Assembly: GCA_025452255.1 (NCBI GenBank)
Contig: CP104974.1
Coordinates: 806,001 to 870,000, forward strand
Direction of reading: 5' to 3'
Source of the DNA: Devosia sp. A8/3-2
GTDB lineage: Bacteria; Pseudomonadota; Alphaproteobacteria; Rhizobiales; Devosiaceae
DNA: 64,000 nucleotides
Under the pieces are notes generated by a model. That model saw only the letters and a program-made list of their open reading frames with translations. It was not told the origin of the DNA and searched no databases. The position numbers and the translations under genes are program-made. Positions 52,722 through 63,264 of the stretch are shown here, piece after piece (the stretch's first letter is position 1; the number at the start of each line of letters is the position of its first letter).

Positions 52722-53203
52722 CAATCGCCGCGGTGGTAGGGGTGGCCGGAGAGGATGGTGGTGGTGCGGTAGAGCTGTTCGGCCAGCATGATGCGGACCA
52801 GCTGGTGTGGCCAGGTGAGGGGGGAAAAGCTCAGCACGAGATCGGCTGCCGCGACGAAGGCGGGATCAAGCCCATCGGCGCCACCGATGATGAAGCTGGC
52901 TGCGGGGCGGCCATCATCGCGCCAGCGGCCGATCTGGTTGGCGAAGGCTTCCGAGCCAATGGCTTTGCCGCGTTCATCGAGCGCCACCACAATGCCGTCG
53001 GGCAGGGCGCCGCGCAGGGCTTTAGCCTCGTCGGCCTTGCGGCTGGCCGACGAGCCGGCGCAGGATTCGGTCAGCTCGATAACATCGAAACCGGTCAAGG
53101 CCAGCGGTTTGCCGCCGCCGATGGCGCGATCAAGATAGCGCGCCACCATTTCCCGTTCGGGCCCGGCCTTCATTCGGCCGACAGCCGCGATTGTTACCCG
53201 CAT
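52721..53203 (-). CDS. rlmH: 23S rRNA (pseudouridine1915-N3)-methyltransferase RlmH
   Basis: 160 residues, intact. SPOUT-family knot: [20 protein letters not shown] and [20 protein letters not shown], ending SGHPYHRGD. RsfS lies just upstream, an order conserved widely. Confidence 0.96.
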   Translation of the reverse strand: MRVTIAAVGRMKAGPEREMVARYLDRAIGGGKPLALTGFDVIELTESCAGSSASRKADEAKALRGALPDGIVVALDERGKAIGSEAFANQIGRWRDDGRPAASFIIGGADGLDPAFVAAADLVLSFSPLTWPHQLVRIMLAEQLYRTTTILSGHPYHRGD

Positions 53204-53212
53204 GCCAGACGC

Positions 53213-53604
53213 TTAGTGGGCGTCGGCGGCGAAGTCGGCCTGCCACATCTTTTCGATGTTGTAGAACTCGCGCACTTCGGGGCGGAAGATGTGGACGATG
53301 ACATCGCCGGCATCGACCAAGACCCAATCGCAATGGGGCAGACCCTCAATGCGCGGTTTGCCATGGCCGGCATCGCGCAGGGCGTTGACCACCGGTCGGC
53401 TACGGCGCCGACATGGCGCTGCGAACGGCCGGAAGCAACCACCATGTGGTCGGCCAGCGAGGATTTGCCGGTAATGTCGACGGCAACGATTTCCTCGGCC
53501 TTGGCATCGTCAAGGCATTCAAGGATGACATCGATCATCGGGCGTTCCAGGGCGGAAATGGGGGCCTCGGCGTGGGGAGAGGTGTTCTCGGGCAGCGCGG
53601 CCAT
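53213..53604 (-). CDS. rsfS: Ribosome silencing factor RsfS
   Basis: About 130 residues. VILECLDDAKAEEIVAVDIT, LADHMVVASGRSQRHVGAVA, then after a frame break near 53398 CDWVLVDAGDVIVHIFRPEV and REFYNIEKMWQ. Binds uL14 and blocks subunit joining in starvation. An ATG at 53622 is also possible. Confidence 0.93.
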
Positions 53605-53781
53605 CAGCAATGGCCTTCCGCCCATGCTCGTGCATGGGTCATGCGTGGGGTCAGCATCCTTGGTTGTTGATCGGAATGTGCAGGCGTCTTTGCAAACGGC
53701 AAGCAATCAGTTCCTTGATTGGTGAGTTTAATCACACTTGGCCAATATGCGCTTTTAGCGCGGTTTTCTAAGGTAGCCCGC

Positions 53782-54423
53782 TCACTTTGCAGTTTCACGA
53801 CGGCGCCGTGCTCTTATTGCCGAAGATGAGAGGGGCGATTGGCGGCCATGCAGGTACACCCGGGCCGGGGGCGGGATGCTAGCGAGGCGGCTGGCATCCT
53901 CTTCGTCGACGCGATAGCGGCCTAGCGCAATGCCAGCCCGCGAGGCTGGGGCGAGGCGCGAGGAGCCGGGCCGGACATAGACTGCCATGGGGACCATGGC
54001 AGCGATATCGCGCCAGCGTTCCCAGCGGTGGAAGTCGACGAGGTTGTCGGCGCCCATGATCCAGACAAAGCGGCGGTCGGGCATGGCTTTGGTCAGGAAG
54101 CGGATGGTCTGCCGAGAATAGGTGAAGCCATAGGCGGCCTCAAAGCCGGTGACGCGGACGCGCGGATCGCTGAGCAGGGCGCGCGCGGCGGTGACGCGAT
54201 CGGCCAAGGGCGCGAGTTCGGTGTGGTTTTTCAGCGGGTTACCGGGCGTTACCATGACCCAGACGGCGTCGAGTTGCAGGCGGCGCAAGGTCTCTTCCAC
54301 GACGAGAAGATGACCCTCGTGTATGGGGTTGAAGCTGCCACCGAACAGGCCGATGCGCATGCCCGCCGCAGAGGGAGGCAGTTCGGTAATGCCGGAAATA
54401 CGGAGCGGAGCGCGGAGGGTCAA
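53782..54423 (-). CDS. nadD: Nicotinate-nucleotide adenylyltransferase
   Basis: 213 residues, intact. GLFGGSFNPIHEGHLLVVEE holds the nucleotidyltransferase HxGH; FVWIMGADNLVDFHRWERWR is the NadD motif, and SSSAIRARRR the ISSTxIR-type end. NAD synthesis. Just downstream of proA (six-base gap). Confidence 0.95.
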   Translation of the reverse strand: MTLRAPLRISGITELPPSAAGMRIGLFGGSFNPIHEGHLLVVEETLRRLQLDAVWVMVTPGNPLKNHTELAPLADRVTAARALLSDPRVRVTGFEAAYGFTYSRQTIRFLTKAMPDRRFVWIMGADNLVDFHRWERWRDIAAMVPMAVYVRPGSSRLAPASRAGIALGRYRVDEEDASRLASIPPPARVYLHGRQSPLSSSAIRARRRRETAK

Positions 54424-54429
54424 GTGGGG

Positions 54430-55709
54430 CTAAGGCCTCGTCTGGCCGTTGCCGCGGACGCGATATTTGAAGCTGGTCAGCTGTTCGACGCCGACTGGGC
54501 CGCGGGCGTGCATTTTGCCCGTGGCGATGCCGATTTCGCCGCCAAAGCCGAATTCGCCGCCATCGGCGAATTGGGTCGAGGCGTTGTGCAACAGGATGGC
54601 GCTATCGATTTCGTTGAAGAATTTCTCAACGGAAACAGCATCTTCGGCGATGATAGCTTCGGTGTGGTGGCTCGAATAGTTTTCGATATGGGCGATGGCG
54701 GCCTCGACGCTGTCGACGACTTTTACCGAGATAATCGCGTCCTCATATTCGGTGCGCCAGTCCTCTTCAGTGGCCGATTTGGTTAGCGGACTGTTAGCGT
54801 TGACGATAGCATCGCCGCGTATTTCGCAGCCTTTTGCCATCAATGCGTCAAGGATGGGATTGAGATGGGTTGGGACCACGTCCTTGTGGACGAGCAGGGT
54901 CTCGGCGGCGCCGCAAATGCCGGTGCGGCGCATCTTGGCATTGAGAGTGACCGAGATGGCTTTGTCGAGATCGGCTGACTTGTCGATATAGACATGCACG
55001 ATGCCTTCGAGATGGGCAAAGACCGGCACGCGGGCTTCGTCCTGCACGCGGGCGACCGGGGTCTTGCCGCCGCGCGGCACGATGACGTCGATATTGCCGT
55101 CGAGCCCCTTGAGCATTTCGCCGACGGCGGCGCGGTCCGTGGTGGGGACGAGCTGGATGCATTCGACGGGGAGGCCCGCCAGATGCAGGCCATCAAGCAT
55201 GCAATCGACCAAAGCGCGGCTGGAATGAAAGCTGTCGCTGCCGCCACGCAGGATGACGGCATTGCCCGATTTAATGGCTAGCGCGCCGGCATCGGCGGTG
55301 ACATTGGGGCGCGATTCAAAGATCACGCCGATAACGCCGAGCGGGGTACGCACGCGCTCGATATGGAGGCCATTTGGGCGATCCCATTCGGCAATTTTGG
55401 CGCCGACGGGGTCGGGCAGTTCGGCAATGGTTTTGACCGCGGTGATAATGCCGTCAATGCGGAATCGTTGAGCTCGAGCCGGTCGAGAAAGGCCTTGGAA
55501 ATGCCCTTGGTGCGGGCGGCGTCCATGTCTTTGGCATTGGCGGCGAGAATTGCCTTGCGATGGGCATTGATGGCGCCGGCCGCCGTCAGCAGCGCCGTGC
55601 GCTTCTGCTCGGGCGTGGCGATAGCGAGCTTGCGCGCAGCCATGCGGGCATTGCGGCCCATCTCAGCCATGATCTGGGGCAGGGATTGATTGGCCTCAAG
55701 CGCGCTCAC
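54430..55709 (-). CDS. proA: Gamma-glutamyl-phosphate reductase
   Basis: Second step of proline synthesis. [20 protein letters not shown], the catalytic cysteine in [20 protein letters not shown] and [13 protein letters not shown]. About 426 residues. One frame break near 55462. Overlaps the 3' end of proB by 14 bases. Confidence 0.95.
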
Positions 55710-56838
55710 TGCTCGTCTCCTCTTGGCTGCCTACCAGCACGAGATTGTCGCGATGCACAAGGGCGGCGCGATTGCCGGCGCCCAAAAGCTCGATCACCGC
55801 ATCGCTGCGTTTACCCATGACAAGGCGGGCTTCGTCACTATCGAGACCGGCGAGGCCCCGGGCGATTTCCGTGCCGTCGGGACTGGTCACGGCAATGGTG
55901 TCGCCGCGCTCGAAATCGCCGGTTACCTTGGTGACGCCGATGGGCAGCAGTGACTTGCCGGTCAGCAGGGCTTTCGCGGCGCCGGCATCGACCTGCAGGG
56001 TCCCCGCCACGGCCAGCGTGCCCATGATCCAGCGCTTGCGCGCCTGCGCCCGGCTGCGGGCGGGATGGAAGAGGGTATGGCGTGCGCCCTCGGTCAGGGC
56101 CTTGAGGGGATGGGCTTCGGTGCCCTTGGCAATGATCATGGCGGTGCCGGCATGGGTCGCGATCTTGCCCGCCTCGACCTTGGTGGTCATGCCGCCACGC
56201 GAGAGATGGCTTGCGGCGCCCCCGGCCATGGCTTCGATCGTGGGGGTGATGGCGGAAACTTCGGAGAGGTGAATGGCCGAAGCATCCTTGGCGGGCGGGG
56301 CGGTATAGAGCCCATCGATATCGGAGAGCAGGATGAGGCAATCGGCCTCGATCATGGTGGCGACGCGGGCCGAGAGGCGATCATTGTCGCCATAGCGGAT
56401 TTCGGCAGTGGCGACGCTGTCATTCTCATTGATGATCGGCACGGCGCCCGTGCCCAAGAGGGTGGCAATCGTGGTACGGGCGTTGAGATAATAGCGCCGC
56501 TCTTCGGTGATATTGGGGGTGATCAGGATCTGCCCCGTCACGATGCTGTGGCGACCCAGCGCCTCGGCCCGGGCCCGGCTGAGCGCAATCTGGCCGGCGC
56601 TGGCGGCGGCCCGGCTCTGTTCGAGCGTCAGGGTCAGCGCGTCGAGGCCCGGGCGGCCCCGGCCCAGCGCGATGGCGCCGGAGGAGACGATGACCACTTC
56701 GCTTCCCCCGGCCTTGAGGGCGGCAATATCGGCGGCCAGATCGGCCAGCCAGCCAGCACGAAGCCTGCCCTGCTTGTCGACAAGCAGGGCCGAGCCGATC
56801 TTGATAGTCAGGCGCTTATAGGGCGCTAGGGCGTTCAT
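55696..56838 (-). CDS. proB: Glutamate 5-kinase
   Basis: 380 residues, intact. Amino-acid-kinase fold with [40 protein letters not shown]; a C-terminal PUA domain from about residue 285 ([20 protein letters not shown]). First committed step of proline synthesis, usually feedback-inhibited. Confidence 0.96.
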   Translation of the reverse strand: MNALAPYKRLTIKIGSALLVDKQGRLRAGWLADLAADIAALKAGGSEVVIVSSGAIALGRGRPGLDALTLTLEQSRAAASAGQIALSRARAEALGRHSIVTGQILITPNITEERRYYLNARTTIATLLGTGAVPIINENDSVATAEIRYGDNDRLSARVATMIEADCLILLSDIDGLYTAPPAKDASAIHLSEVSAITPTIEAMAGGAASHLSRGGMTTKVEAGKIATHAGTAMIIAKGTEAHPLKALTEGARHTLFHPARSRAQARKRWIMGTLAVAGTLQVDAGAAKALLTGKSLLPIGVTKVTGDFERGDTIAVTSPDGTEIARGLAGLDSDEARLVMGKRSDAVIELLGAGNRAALVHRDNLVLVGSQEETSSERA

Positions 56839-56892
56839 TTTGCAGCAAACTCGATCTGCTTACGATGCGACGTGGAGGGAAGGCCCCTCACC

Positions 56893-56930
56893 CGGCGCTG
56901 CGCGCCGACCTCTCCCCCAAAGGGAGAGGT
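56893..56930. repeat. Intergenic double hairpin
   Basis: CGGCGC-tg-CGCGCCG followed by ACCTCTCCC-ccaaa-GGGAGAGGT, between obgE and proB. This combination is a common dispersed element in Hyphomicrobiales genomes (from memory). Confidence 0.65.
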
Positions 56931-56953
56931 GAAGAGGGTCTGCCCAATGATCA

Positions 56954-57998
56954 TTACGGAACCCAATTGGGCTCGATCTTGCGGCGGGCGGCTTCGACCT
57001 TGGCGGCTTTCTCGGCGTCCAGAACCCCCACAATATCGTAGAGCACCTGATCGACACCCTTGCCGGTGACGCCCGAGACCAGCAGCACATCGGCTTTGCT
57101 GGCCTTTTTGAGAATCTTGACCTTTTCCTTGAGCTCGTCGGGATCGATGGCGTCGATCTTGTTGAGCACGACCAGCTCGGGCTTTTCGCCCGAGCGCTCG
57201 TCATAGGCGGTCAGCTCGCCGCGAATGGTTTTGTAGGCGCCCTTGATATCGTCCCGGGTGCCATCGATGAGATGGATCAAGACGCCACAGCGCTCGACAT
57301 GGCCCGAGAACCGGTCGCCAATGCCGGCGCCTTCGCTGGCGCCCTCGATCAGGCCGGGCAGATCGGCCAGCACGAAATCGCGCTCGCCAATCGAGACCAC
57401 GCCCAGATTGGGATGGAGGGTGGTGAAGGGATAACCGGCAATCTTGGGCTTGGCGGCCGAAACGGCGGCCGAGAATGTCGATTTGCCGGCATTGGGCAGA
57501 CCGACGAGACCCGCATCAGCGATCAGCTTGAGACGCAGCCAGATCCATTTTTCGACGCCCACTCCGGCCCGGATTGGCATGGCGAGGGGCCTGATTGGAG
57601 CTGGTCTTGAAATGGGCATTGCCGAAGCCGCCATTGCCGCCCGACAGCAGCACGATGCGCTGGCCCACTTCGGTCAGATCGGCAATCAGGGTTTCATTGT
57701 CGTCTTCAAAGACACAGGTGCCCACGGGCACGCGCAAAATGGCATGTTCGCCATCGGCGCCGGTGCGGTTCTTGCCCATGCCGTGCGTGCCGGTGCTGGC
57801 CTTGAAATGCTGCTGATAGCGATAGTCGATCAGGGTATTGAGTCCATCGACGCATTCGACCACGACGTCGCCGCCGCGTCCGCCATTGCCGCCATTGGGA
57901 CCGCCGAATTCGACGAATTTTTCGCGCAGGAACGACACGGAGCCGCCCCCGCCATCGCCGGAGCGCACAAAGATCTTGGCCTGATCGAGGAATTTCAT
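56954..57998 (-). CDS. obgE: GTPase ObgE/CgtA
   Basis: Ribosome-assembly GTPase. The Gly-rich Obg domain has [19 protein letters not shown] and [18 protein letters not shown]; the G domain has [33 protein letters not shown] and NKID. About 347 residues. One frame break near 57580. Follows the GNAT genes with a four-base overlap. Confidence 0.95.
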
Positions 57999-58531
57999 GG
58001 TGTACGGGCCTTCCAGACGCTCTGCGTCAATTCTGTGTCGATATGCTCTACCTCGGCGCCGCGCGCAAGGCAGAGCAGGCTTGAGCGGCCGGTTTCGGTA
58101 AATCCAAGCTTGTTCTGGACTGCCAAAGAGGCCGCATTGAAATAGAAAACGCCCGAATAAACTACTGGCGTATTGGTGGTGGCGAAAAACCAGTCGAGGC
58201 TGGCGGTTGCCGCTTCGGTCATGATGCCGCGGTTCCAGAAGGGCCGGCCCAACCAATAACCAAATATAGGTCCCTTGGGGCCGCGATGAAACCCGACATG
58301 GCCGGCAAAGCCTTCGCCGGGCAGTTCAATGGTGAAATTGGTTTCCCCGACCGGCAGATTGGGTGTGCGGGTGCGCAGCCGGGCTTTGGCATCGGACAGG
58401 CGATAGGGAAAGGGCACGCGGGCGAGATTTCCCGCCACGTCGAAATCATTGAGGTAGCGCGCGATGTCTTCGGCGTCGCCCATTTCGGGTTGGCGCAGCA
58501 CGAAGCGCGATGAATAAAGGCGCGGGATCAT
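57995..58531 (-). CDS. GNAT acetyltransferase 1 (upstream of obgE)
   Basis: 178 residues, intact. RimJ/RimL-like: [40 protein letters not shown] and the C-terminal [20 protein letters not shown] (acetyl-CoA site). The start overlaps the previous gene's stop. Protein or small-molecule substrate unknown. Confidence 0.9.
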   Translation of the reverse strand: MIPRLYSSRFVLRQPEMGDAEDIARYLNDFDVAGNLARVPFPYRLSDAKARLRTRTPNLPVGETNFTIELPGEGFAGHVGFHRGPKGPIFGYWLGRPFWNRGIMTEAATASLDWFFATTNTPVVYSGVFYFNAASLAVQNKLGFTETGRSSLLCLARGAEVEHIDTELTQSVWKARTP

Positions 58532-59061
58532 GGCGTGAATTCCAACGCAACCAAGGCCGAGCGCGCCCCCTTGAGCGTGCCCTCACTATCGACGTCTTCG
58601 CCGGTTTGAACAAAGCCGGCCTTGGCCAGAACCTTGCGTGAGCCGGCATTGTCCAGTAGGGCACGCGAGCGCAGGCCCGATACAATACCGGTGTCTTTGA
58701 CAGCCCCGACGACGGCAATGGCGGCTTCGGTGGCATAGCCTTGCCCCCAGAAAGGCTCCCCCAACCAATAGCCAAGCTCGGGCAGGCGGTCGGGCAGCAG
58801 ATGCAGGCCAATCGTGCCGATATAGGCGCCGTCCCGCAGGATAGACCAGGCGAATTCTTCGGGGCCGCGGGCAATGGTCTCAACGAAAAAGCGGCCGTGG
58901 CTTTCGTCATAGGGGTGCGGCAGGCGCGACAGAACCCGGTAGATGCGCTTGTTGTTGGCCAGCACGGCCATTTCGGGCACATGGGCCAGAACAGGCGTGG
59001 TCAGCAGCAGACGATCGGTTGCGATCGTTGCGGGCAGAGCTTGTTTGAATTCTTCAATCAT
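58528..59061 (-). CDS. GNAT acetyltransferase 2
   Basis: 177 residues, intact. TDRLLLTTPVLAHVPEMAVL, LGYWLGEPFWGQGYATEAAI and NAGSRKVLAKAGFVQTGEDV. Overlaps both neighbours by four to eight bases, so the three GNAT genes form one translationally coupled set with obgE. Confidence 0.9.
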   Translation of the reverse strand: MIEEFKQALPATIATDRLLLTTPVLAHVPEMAVLANNKRIYRVLSRLPHPYDESHGRFFVETIARGPEEFAWSILRDGAYIGTIGLHLLPDRLPELGYWLGEPFWGQGYATEAAIAVVGAVKDTGIVSGLRSRALLDNAGSRKVLAKAGFVQTGEDVDSEGTLKGARSALVALEFTP

Positions 59062-59572
59062 CGCTTCCCCCAGTCCGAGCCTGCCGTGTCAGCTGTGTTA
59101 CCACGTGATCGACATCACGCTGAAGCGTCTGCGAAAATCGCAACTCGGTGCCGGTGGGCACAAAGCCCAGCTTTTTCTGCACGCTGAGTGAGGCAGCATT
59201 GTTGTGATGGGCGCTGGAGGTGACGGCCTGCGCCTCGGTGCCGGCAAAGTGCCAATCGAGCAGCGCCATGGCAGCTTCGGTGACATAGCCCCGGTTCCAG
59301 TGTGGGCGGGCAATCCAGAAGCCGAGTTCGCCAATGAGCGAGACGCAGCCGATCAGGCCCTTGCCGGGCAATTCGATGATCAATGTGGAGCGCTCGGGGG
59401 TTGCCGGTTCGGCCCGGCGCAGCCAATCGATCGCCATGCCCAAAGTATAGGGATAGGGCACGGGGGTCAGAAAGCGGGCCACGTCATACTCGCCGACGCC
59501 CGGGGCATAGCAGGGCGCATCGGCAAGGCTTGGCTCGCGCAGGATCAACCGTTCGGTCGCAATGGGTGTCAT
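59054..59572 (-). CDS. GNAT acetyltransferase 3
   Basis: 172 residues. TERLILREPSLADAPCYAPG, LGFWIARPHWNRGYVTEAAM and NNAASLSVQKKLGFVPTGTE. The ATG at 59572 is the first family-like start; the longer frame upstream is not homologous. First gene after the rpmA terminator. Confidence 0.9.
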   Translation of the reverse strand: MTPIATERLILREPSLADAPCYAPGVGEYDVARFLTPVPYPYTLGMAIDWLRRAEPATPERSTLIIELPGKGLIGCVSLIGELGFWIARPHWNRGYVTEAAMALLDWHFAGTEAQAVTSSAHHNNAASLSVQKKLGFVPTGTELRFSQTLQRDVDHVVTQLTRQARTGGSDD

Positions 59573-59686
59573 CTCACACCGTCCCGACACCTGAAGCCGC
59601 CGGGACGGGCTGCTTTGCGGGCTCGGACAGTGGCTAGAACGGCTTGGGTGTGGGTGGCGTGCATCTTGGTGCTCTCTTACGGAAAC

Positions 59687-59715
59687 GAAAAGGGGAACCG
59701 GCGCACCGGTCCCCC
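59687..59715 (-). terminator. Terminator after rplU-rpmA
   Basis: On the minus strand GGGGACCGG-tgcg-CCGGTTCCCC is followed by TTTTCGTTT. It separates ribosomal-protein genes from the GNAT-obgE set. Confidence 0.8.
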
Positions 59716-59785
59716 TTGGAATTTCGCTCGCAGAGAACACGAGCCGGGGACCCGGTCACCGGCTGGGTTCACAAGACCTGCCGGA

Positions 59786-60053
59786 TTATTCGGCGGCCTC
59801 TGCCGGTTCTGACGGAGACGAAAACTTGCGATTTCGCACGGGTGCGGAACGCAACCTTGCCGTCGACCAGTGCATAAATGGTGTGGTCCTTGCCCGAGCC
59901 AACGCCGGTGCCGGGATGCCACTTGGTGCCGCGCTGACGGATCAGGATGTTGCCAGCGATCACGTCTTCGCCGCCAAACTTCTTGACGCCAAGACGACGG
60001 CCAGCGGTATCACGACCGTTGCGGGATGAACCGCCTGCTTTTTTGTGTGCCAT
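59786..60053 (-). CDS. rpmA: 50S ribosomal protein L27
   Basis: [20 protein letters not shown] and [20 protein letters not shown] are diagnostic. Near the 3' end the frame breaks around 59815: as read the protein ends [14 protein letters not shown], but the neighbouring frame gives [10 protein letters not shown] and a stop at 59786, matching the expected acidic end. About 89 residues after repair. Confidence 0.95.
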
Positions 60054-60065
60054 GGTGGATTATCC

Positions 60066-60796
60066 TTACTTCGTCTTGTCTTCGGCCTTATCGGCCACGG
60101 CTTCCTGGTCGACCTTGGCGCGCGGGGGCTTGCCGGCGACCAGATCCTTGGCCCGGGCAACCCATTCGTCGCGCTCGATGCGGCCGTGGAATTCCAGCTC
60201 TTCGTCGAACTTGGCGACGTCGGCCTTCTTCCGGGCAGCGATCTGGGTGAGGCTGGTGATGCCAGCGGCAATCAGCTTCTTTTCCAGAGCCGGACCCACG
60301 CCACCGATCAGCTTGATGTCGTCGGTGAAATCGGCGGCAGGCTTTGCAGCCTTCTTGGCGGCCGGGGCCTTGGCCTCGGTAGCCGCTTCAGCCTTGGGCG
60401 CTGCGGTCTTGGCAGCAGCCTTGGCCGGCTTTTCGGCAGCAACGCTTTCGGTCTTGGCAGCGACACCGGCGGCCTTGATGGTCGGCTTGGCGCCGCCCGT
60501 CAGGATTTCGGTGATGCGCACGGTCGAGAGCAGTTGGCGGTGGCCATTGCGGCGGCGGTAATTGTGGCGACGGTTCTTCTTGAAGATGATGACCGTCTTC
60601 TGCTTGCGGGTTTCAAGCAGTTCGGCAGCGACAAGCGCGCCTTCGATCAGGGGAGCACCGACTTCGCCATCAATCATCAGGACTGGTCGAAGGTCACGAT
60701 GGTGCCGGCTTCGGCGTCGAGCTTTTCAATCTTGAGAACGTCGTTGGCGGCAACCTTATACTGCTTGCCACCGGTTTTGATCACGGCAAAAGTCAT
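60066..60796 (-). CDS. rplU: 50S ribosomal protein L21 with C-terminal helix-hairpin-helix extension
   Basis: N-terminal [20 protein letters not shown] and, after a frame break near 60682, [20 protein letters not shown] and [17 protein letters not shown] complete L21 in about 105 residues. A further 135 residues follow: an Ala/Lys/Glu linker and [20 protein letters not shown] with SLTQIAAR, a helix-hairpin-helix-type domain found on L21 in Hyphomicrobiales. It lies 12 bases from rpmA. Confidence 0.94.
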
Positions 60797-60976
60797 AGTT
60801 CAACCAGGAGCGTCAAACGCCTCGGTCCCTTTCTGTCGCGCTTTGCGGCGCCGCAGGGAAAGCCTTATCCTGCGGACTTCAAACTGGGCCGGCAGTAAAA
60901 CCGGCAGGCAGCCTCAAGCAGCGTTTTTCAAATAAAGAGAAGCGCGCCAGACGAGCCAGCACGCATTCCAGGGGCG

Positions 60977-61005
60977 CTTATCACGGCAAAAGCCCCAAGA
61001 GTCAA
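60977..61005 (-). promoter_or_regulatory. Candidate promoter for rplU-rpmA
   Basis: On the minus strand TTGACT (61005-61000), 17 bases, GATAAG (60982-60977). About 180 bases of leader follow before rplU. Confidence 0.5.
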
Positions 61006-61011
61006 GGCTTG

Positions 61012-61783
61012 TCAGGCGCTTTTAGCGTACCAGTCGCGCCGGCGGACCTCCACGCCATCGGCGGTGACGCCGGCCTCGAAGGCATCCAGATCGCTATCGC
61101 CATAATGGTAGGGATAGACAATGGCCGGCTTAAAGGCGTTCACCGCTTCGGCGGCCTGCTCGACCGTCATGGTATAGGGCAGGTTCATGGGCAGGAAAGC
61201 CACGGCAATGCCTGATAGCGCCAGCATTTCGGGGGTCGGCTCGGTGTCGCCGGCCACATAGACAATTTTGTCGCCAAAGGTCAGCAGATAGCCATTACCG
61301 ACGCCGACGGGATGATACTGCATCCGGTCCGCCGTCACATTATGGGCGGGGATGGCTTTGAGCGGCAGGCCGGCAAAGGTTGTCTCGGCACCATTGGCGA
61401 TGGGCGTGGCATTGGCCTTGAGCGCGGGCGGCAGCTTGTCGAAGACGTCCTGATTGGTCAGGAGCGGCACGTCTTTGGCGATGGCCTCAAGCGTGGGCAC
61501 ATCGAAATGATCGCCATGGCCGTGGGTGATCAGCACGGCGGTAGCCGCCGGCAGGCCTTCATAGAGCGCGGCGCCACCGACCGGATCGACATAGATCGCT
61601 CTGGTCGCCAAAGGCCAGCACCGAGCTGGCATGATCCACGGGGTGGATGACAAGATCACCCGCGCTGGTGCCGATTGTGTCGCCGTTCATGCTTGCTCCA
61701 TTGTCCTGCGCGAAAACCGTATTCACTCCCCAAGGCACGAGCGGCAATATGGCCATGCCGGCAACCAGATCACGACGCTTCAT
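61012..61783 (-). CDS. Metallo-beta-lactamase-fold hydrolase, exported
   Basis: About 257 residues. The N-terminus MKRRDLVAGMAILPLVPWGV reads as a twin-arginine/Sec signal. Zinc motif LITHGHGDHFDVPTLEAIAK, then GDTEPTPEM and YPYHYGDSDLDAF; layout of the UPF0173/YtkL-type metal-dependent hydrolases. Frame break near 61605. Substrate unknown. Confidence 0.85.
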
Positions 61784-61860
61784 CTCGAACTCCATCCCGC
61801 TGTTGCTGTGCGGGCAACGTAAAGCTCGGGCGTCGGGTTCGCTACCCACACAATTGTGAG

Positions 61861-62310
61861 CTAGGGCTTGTCTGGCTGCAAGGCGCTGAGGCGTTCACGC
61901 AAGCTGCGCGCCATGCCGGTCTCTGCGGCAATCACCCGCGGCTTGTGGTTGGCCAACCAGCGTAGCAGCGACCGGGCAGGCGCGTTGGCATGGATGGGGA
62001 TTGCGGGTAGATAGGCTTGGGCATGGATGATTTGTTCATCCAGCAAAATAGGGATGCCCGCGCGCCGGTATTCGTCGCCCTCGAAGGCGTCGAGCACGGC
62101 CATGTCGAGGCGGTTGAGGCCACCAATCAGCAGACCGGGGGCAGCCGCGCTGGGGCAGGCGACCAAAGCGGGATAGACCCGGCCCGGATAGGCGACCGCC
62201 TTGAAATCTGGTGCGCTGGCGGATTGCAGCGCCGCGATATCAACCGCACGCCCCAGCACCGCCGCCAGCACATCGGCATCCTGCAGGGTTCCATAGGCAA
62301 ACAGCAGCAT
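61861..62310 (-). CDS. Gamma-glutamylcyclotransferase-fold (AIG2-like) protein
   Basis: 149 residues. MLLFAYGTLQDADVLAAVLG is the GGCT-fold start, and LDMAVLDAFEGDEYRRAGIP has the catalytic-site Glu region. Starts upstream at 62346 are less family-like. It may act on gamma-glutamyl amines or peptides; substrate not determinable. Confidence 0.85.
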   Translation of the reverse strand: MLLFAYGTLQDADVLAAVLGRAVDIAALQSASAPDFKAVAYPGRVYPALVACPSAAAPGLLIGGLNRLDMAVLDAFEGDEYRRAGIPILLDEQIIHAQAYLPAIPIHANAPARSLLRWLANHKPRVIAAETGMARSLRERLSALQPDKP

Positions 62311-62427
62311 AGCGGGCAAAGCCAACCTCATGCATAACCACGACAAGACTGTTGCGGGCGCAGCTTTGCTATGCCATAAGCCCGCCCGTGTCGACCGGGC
62401 GCCCTAAGGGGCCGCTGACGATCTCGC

Positions 62428-62516
62428 GGAGAGATGGCAGAGTGGTTGAATGCACCGCACTCGAAATGCGGCATGGGGGCAACTCCATCGGGGGTTCGAA
62501 TCCCTCTCTCCCGCCA
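62428..62516 (+). tRNA. tRNA-Ser (anticodon CGA)
   Basis: Starts GGAGAGATGGCAGAGTGG; anticodon loop CTCGAAA with stems GCCGCA/TGCGGC-like; long serine variable arm (GGGGGCAACTCCATC); T-loop GGTTCGAATCC; 3' TCTCTCC...GCCA. One extra C between acceptor stem and GCCA would need removal, consistent with an error in a C-run. Confidence 0.9.
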
Positions 62517-62540
62517 TTCTCCCCCTCTTCGGCAGTTTGC

Positions 62541-62975
62541 TCACATTGGCCCAATAAAGCCGCGATCGCATATCGGCGGTCGGTGGATCGGCTTCGATGT
62601 CGATCGCCGGACCCCCGCGGCGTTCGAGTGTCGGCGATACCTGCTCGCGCATTCGGGGCCGCTTCTGAAATGCTCACACCCAAAGCGTAGAGGGCAAAGC
62701 CCGGCCCTCTGCGTCGCGCCAATCCTGTTGTTCACTTCTGCCGGGTCTGGGAGGCAGACGTTTGAGGTGTCTGGCAAACGGCCGGCAGCAAGCCGGTCAA
62801 TGTGATCTGTGGCAGCTGGGGCGGCGTATAGATCGGGCCCTGCGGGGCTTAGGTGCAGAATGCGGCTGCCGGTCAATGCGGCGCCTGAGGATAATGTTGC
62901 GGGCACGGAGCGCACAAAAAAATTCTGATAGTCCTCTGTTTCAAGGACGACCTCCATCAGTTCCGCCCCAAGCAT
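62541..62975 (-). CDS. Doubtful hypothetical gene next to tRNA-Ser
   Basis: 144 codons starting MLGAELMEVVLETEDYQNFF with GGGAG upstream. The first 60 residues look protein-like, while the rest is Arg/Ser-rich and atypical. No family recognised. Confidence 0.25.
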   Translation of the reverse strand: MLGAELMEVVLETEDYQNFFVRSVPATLSSGAALTGSRILHLSPAGPDLYAAPAATDHIDRLAAGRLPDTSNVCLPDPAEVNNRIGATQRAGLCPLRFGCEHFRSGPECASRYRRHSNAAGVRRSTSKPIHRPPICDRGFIGPM

Positions 62976-63264
62976 CCTAATTTCTCCCGAATAGCCAAGC
63001 TCTGCAGCGCCAGCAGTTGAGGACCTGCACGCTGCCCTGTGCGGATTGCAGGAACATTGCGTGCGTCGCGTATCGCCGCGTTGACGCCGGCGCAATGCTC
63101 CCAGAATTGCCGGCCGCATGCAGGCGTAATGCAGGCGTAATGTGGCGCTGTGCATTGCTTGAATGTCGGGCCAGCGACCGGATTGCCGCGGATCAAGCGG
63201 CCGATCCATCGCGCGACTTTGCCGACATGAATGCCCCATGCCGCAGAATCGACTGGAGTTTTGT
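62976..63264. other. Gap between tRNA-Ser region and MipA-like gene
   Basis: About 290 bases, with short direct repeats (GCAGGCGTAATG twice at 63119-63142). No gene seen; together with the preceding doubtful frame this makes about 750 poorly coding bases after the tRNA. Confidence 0.5.
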
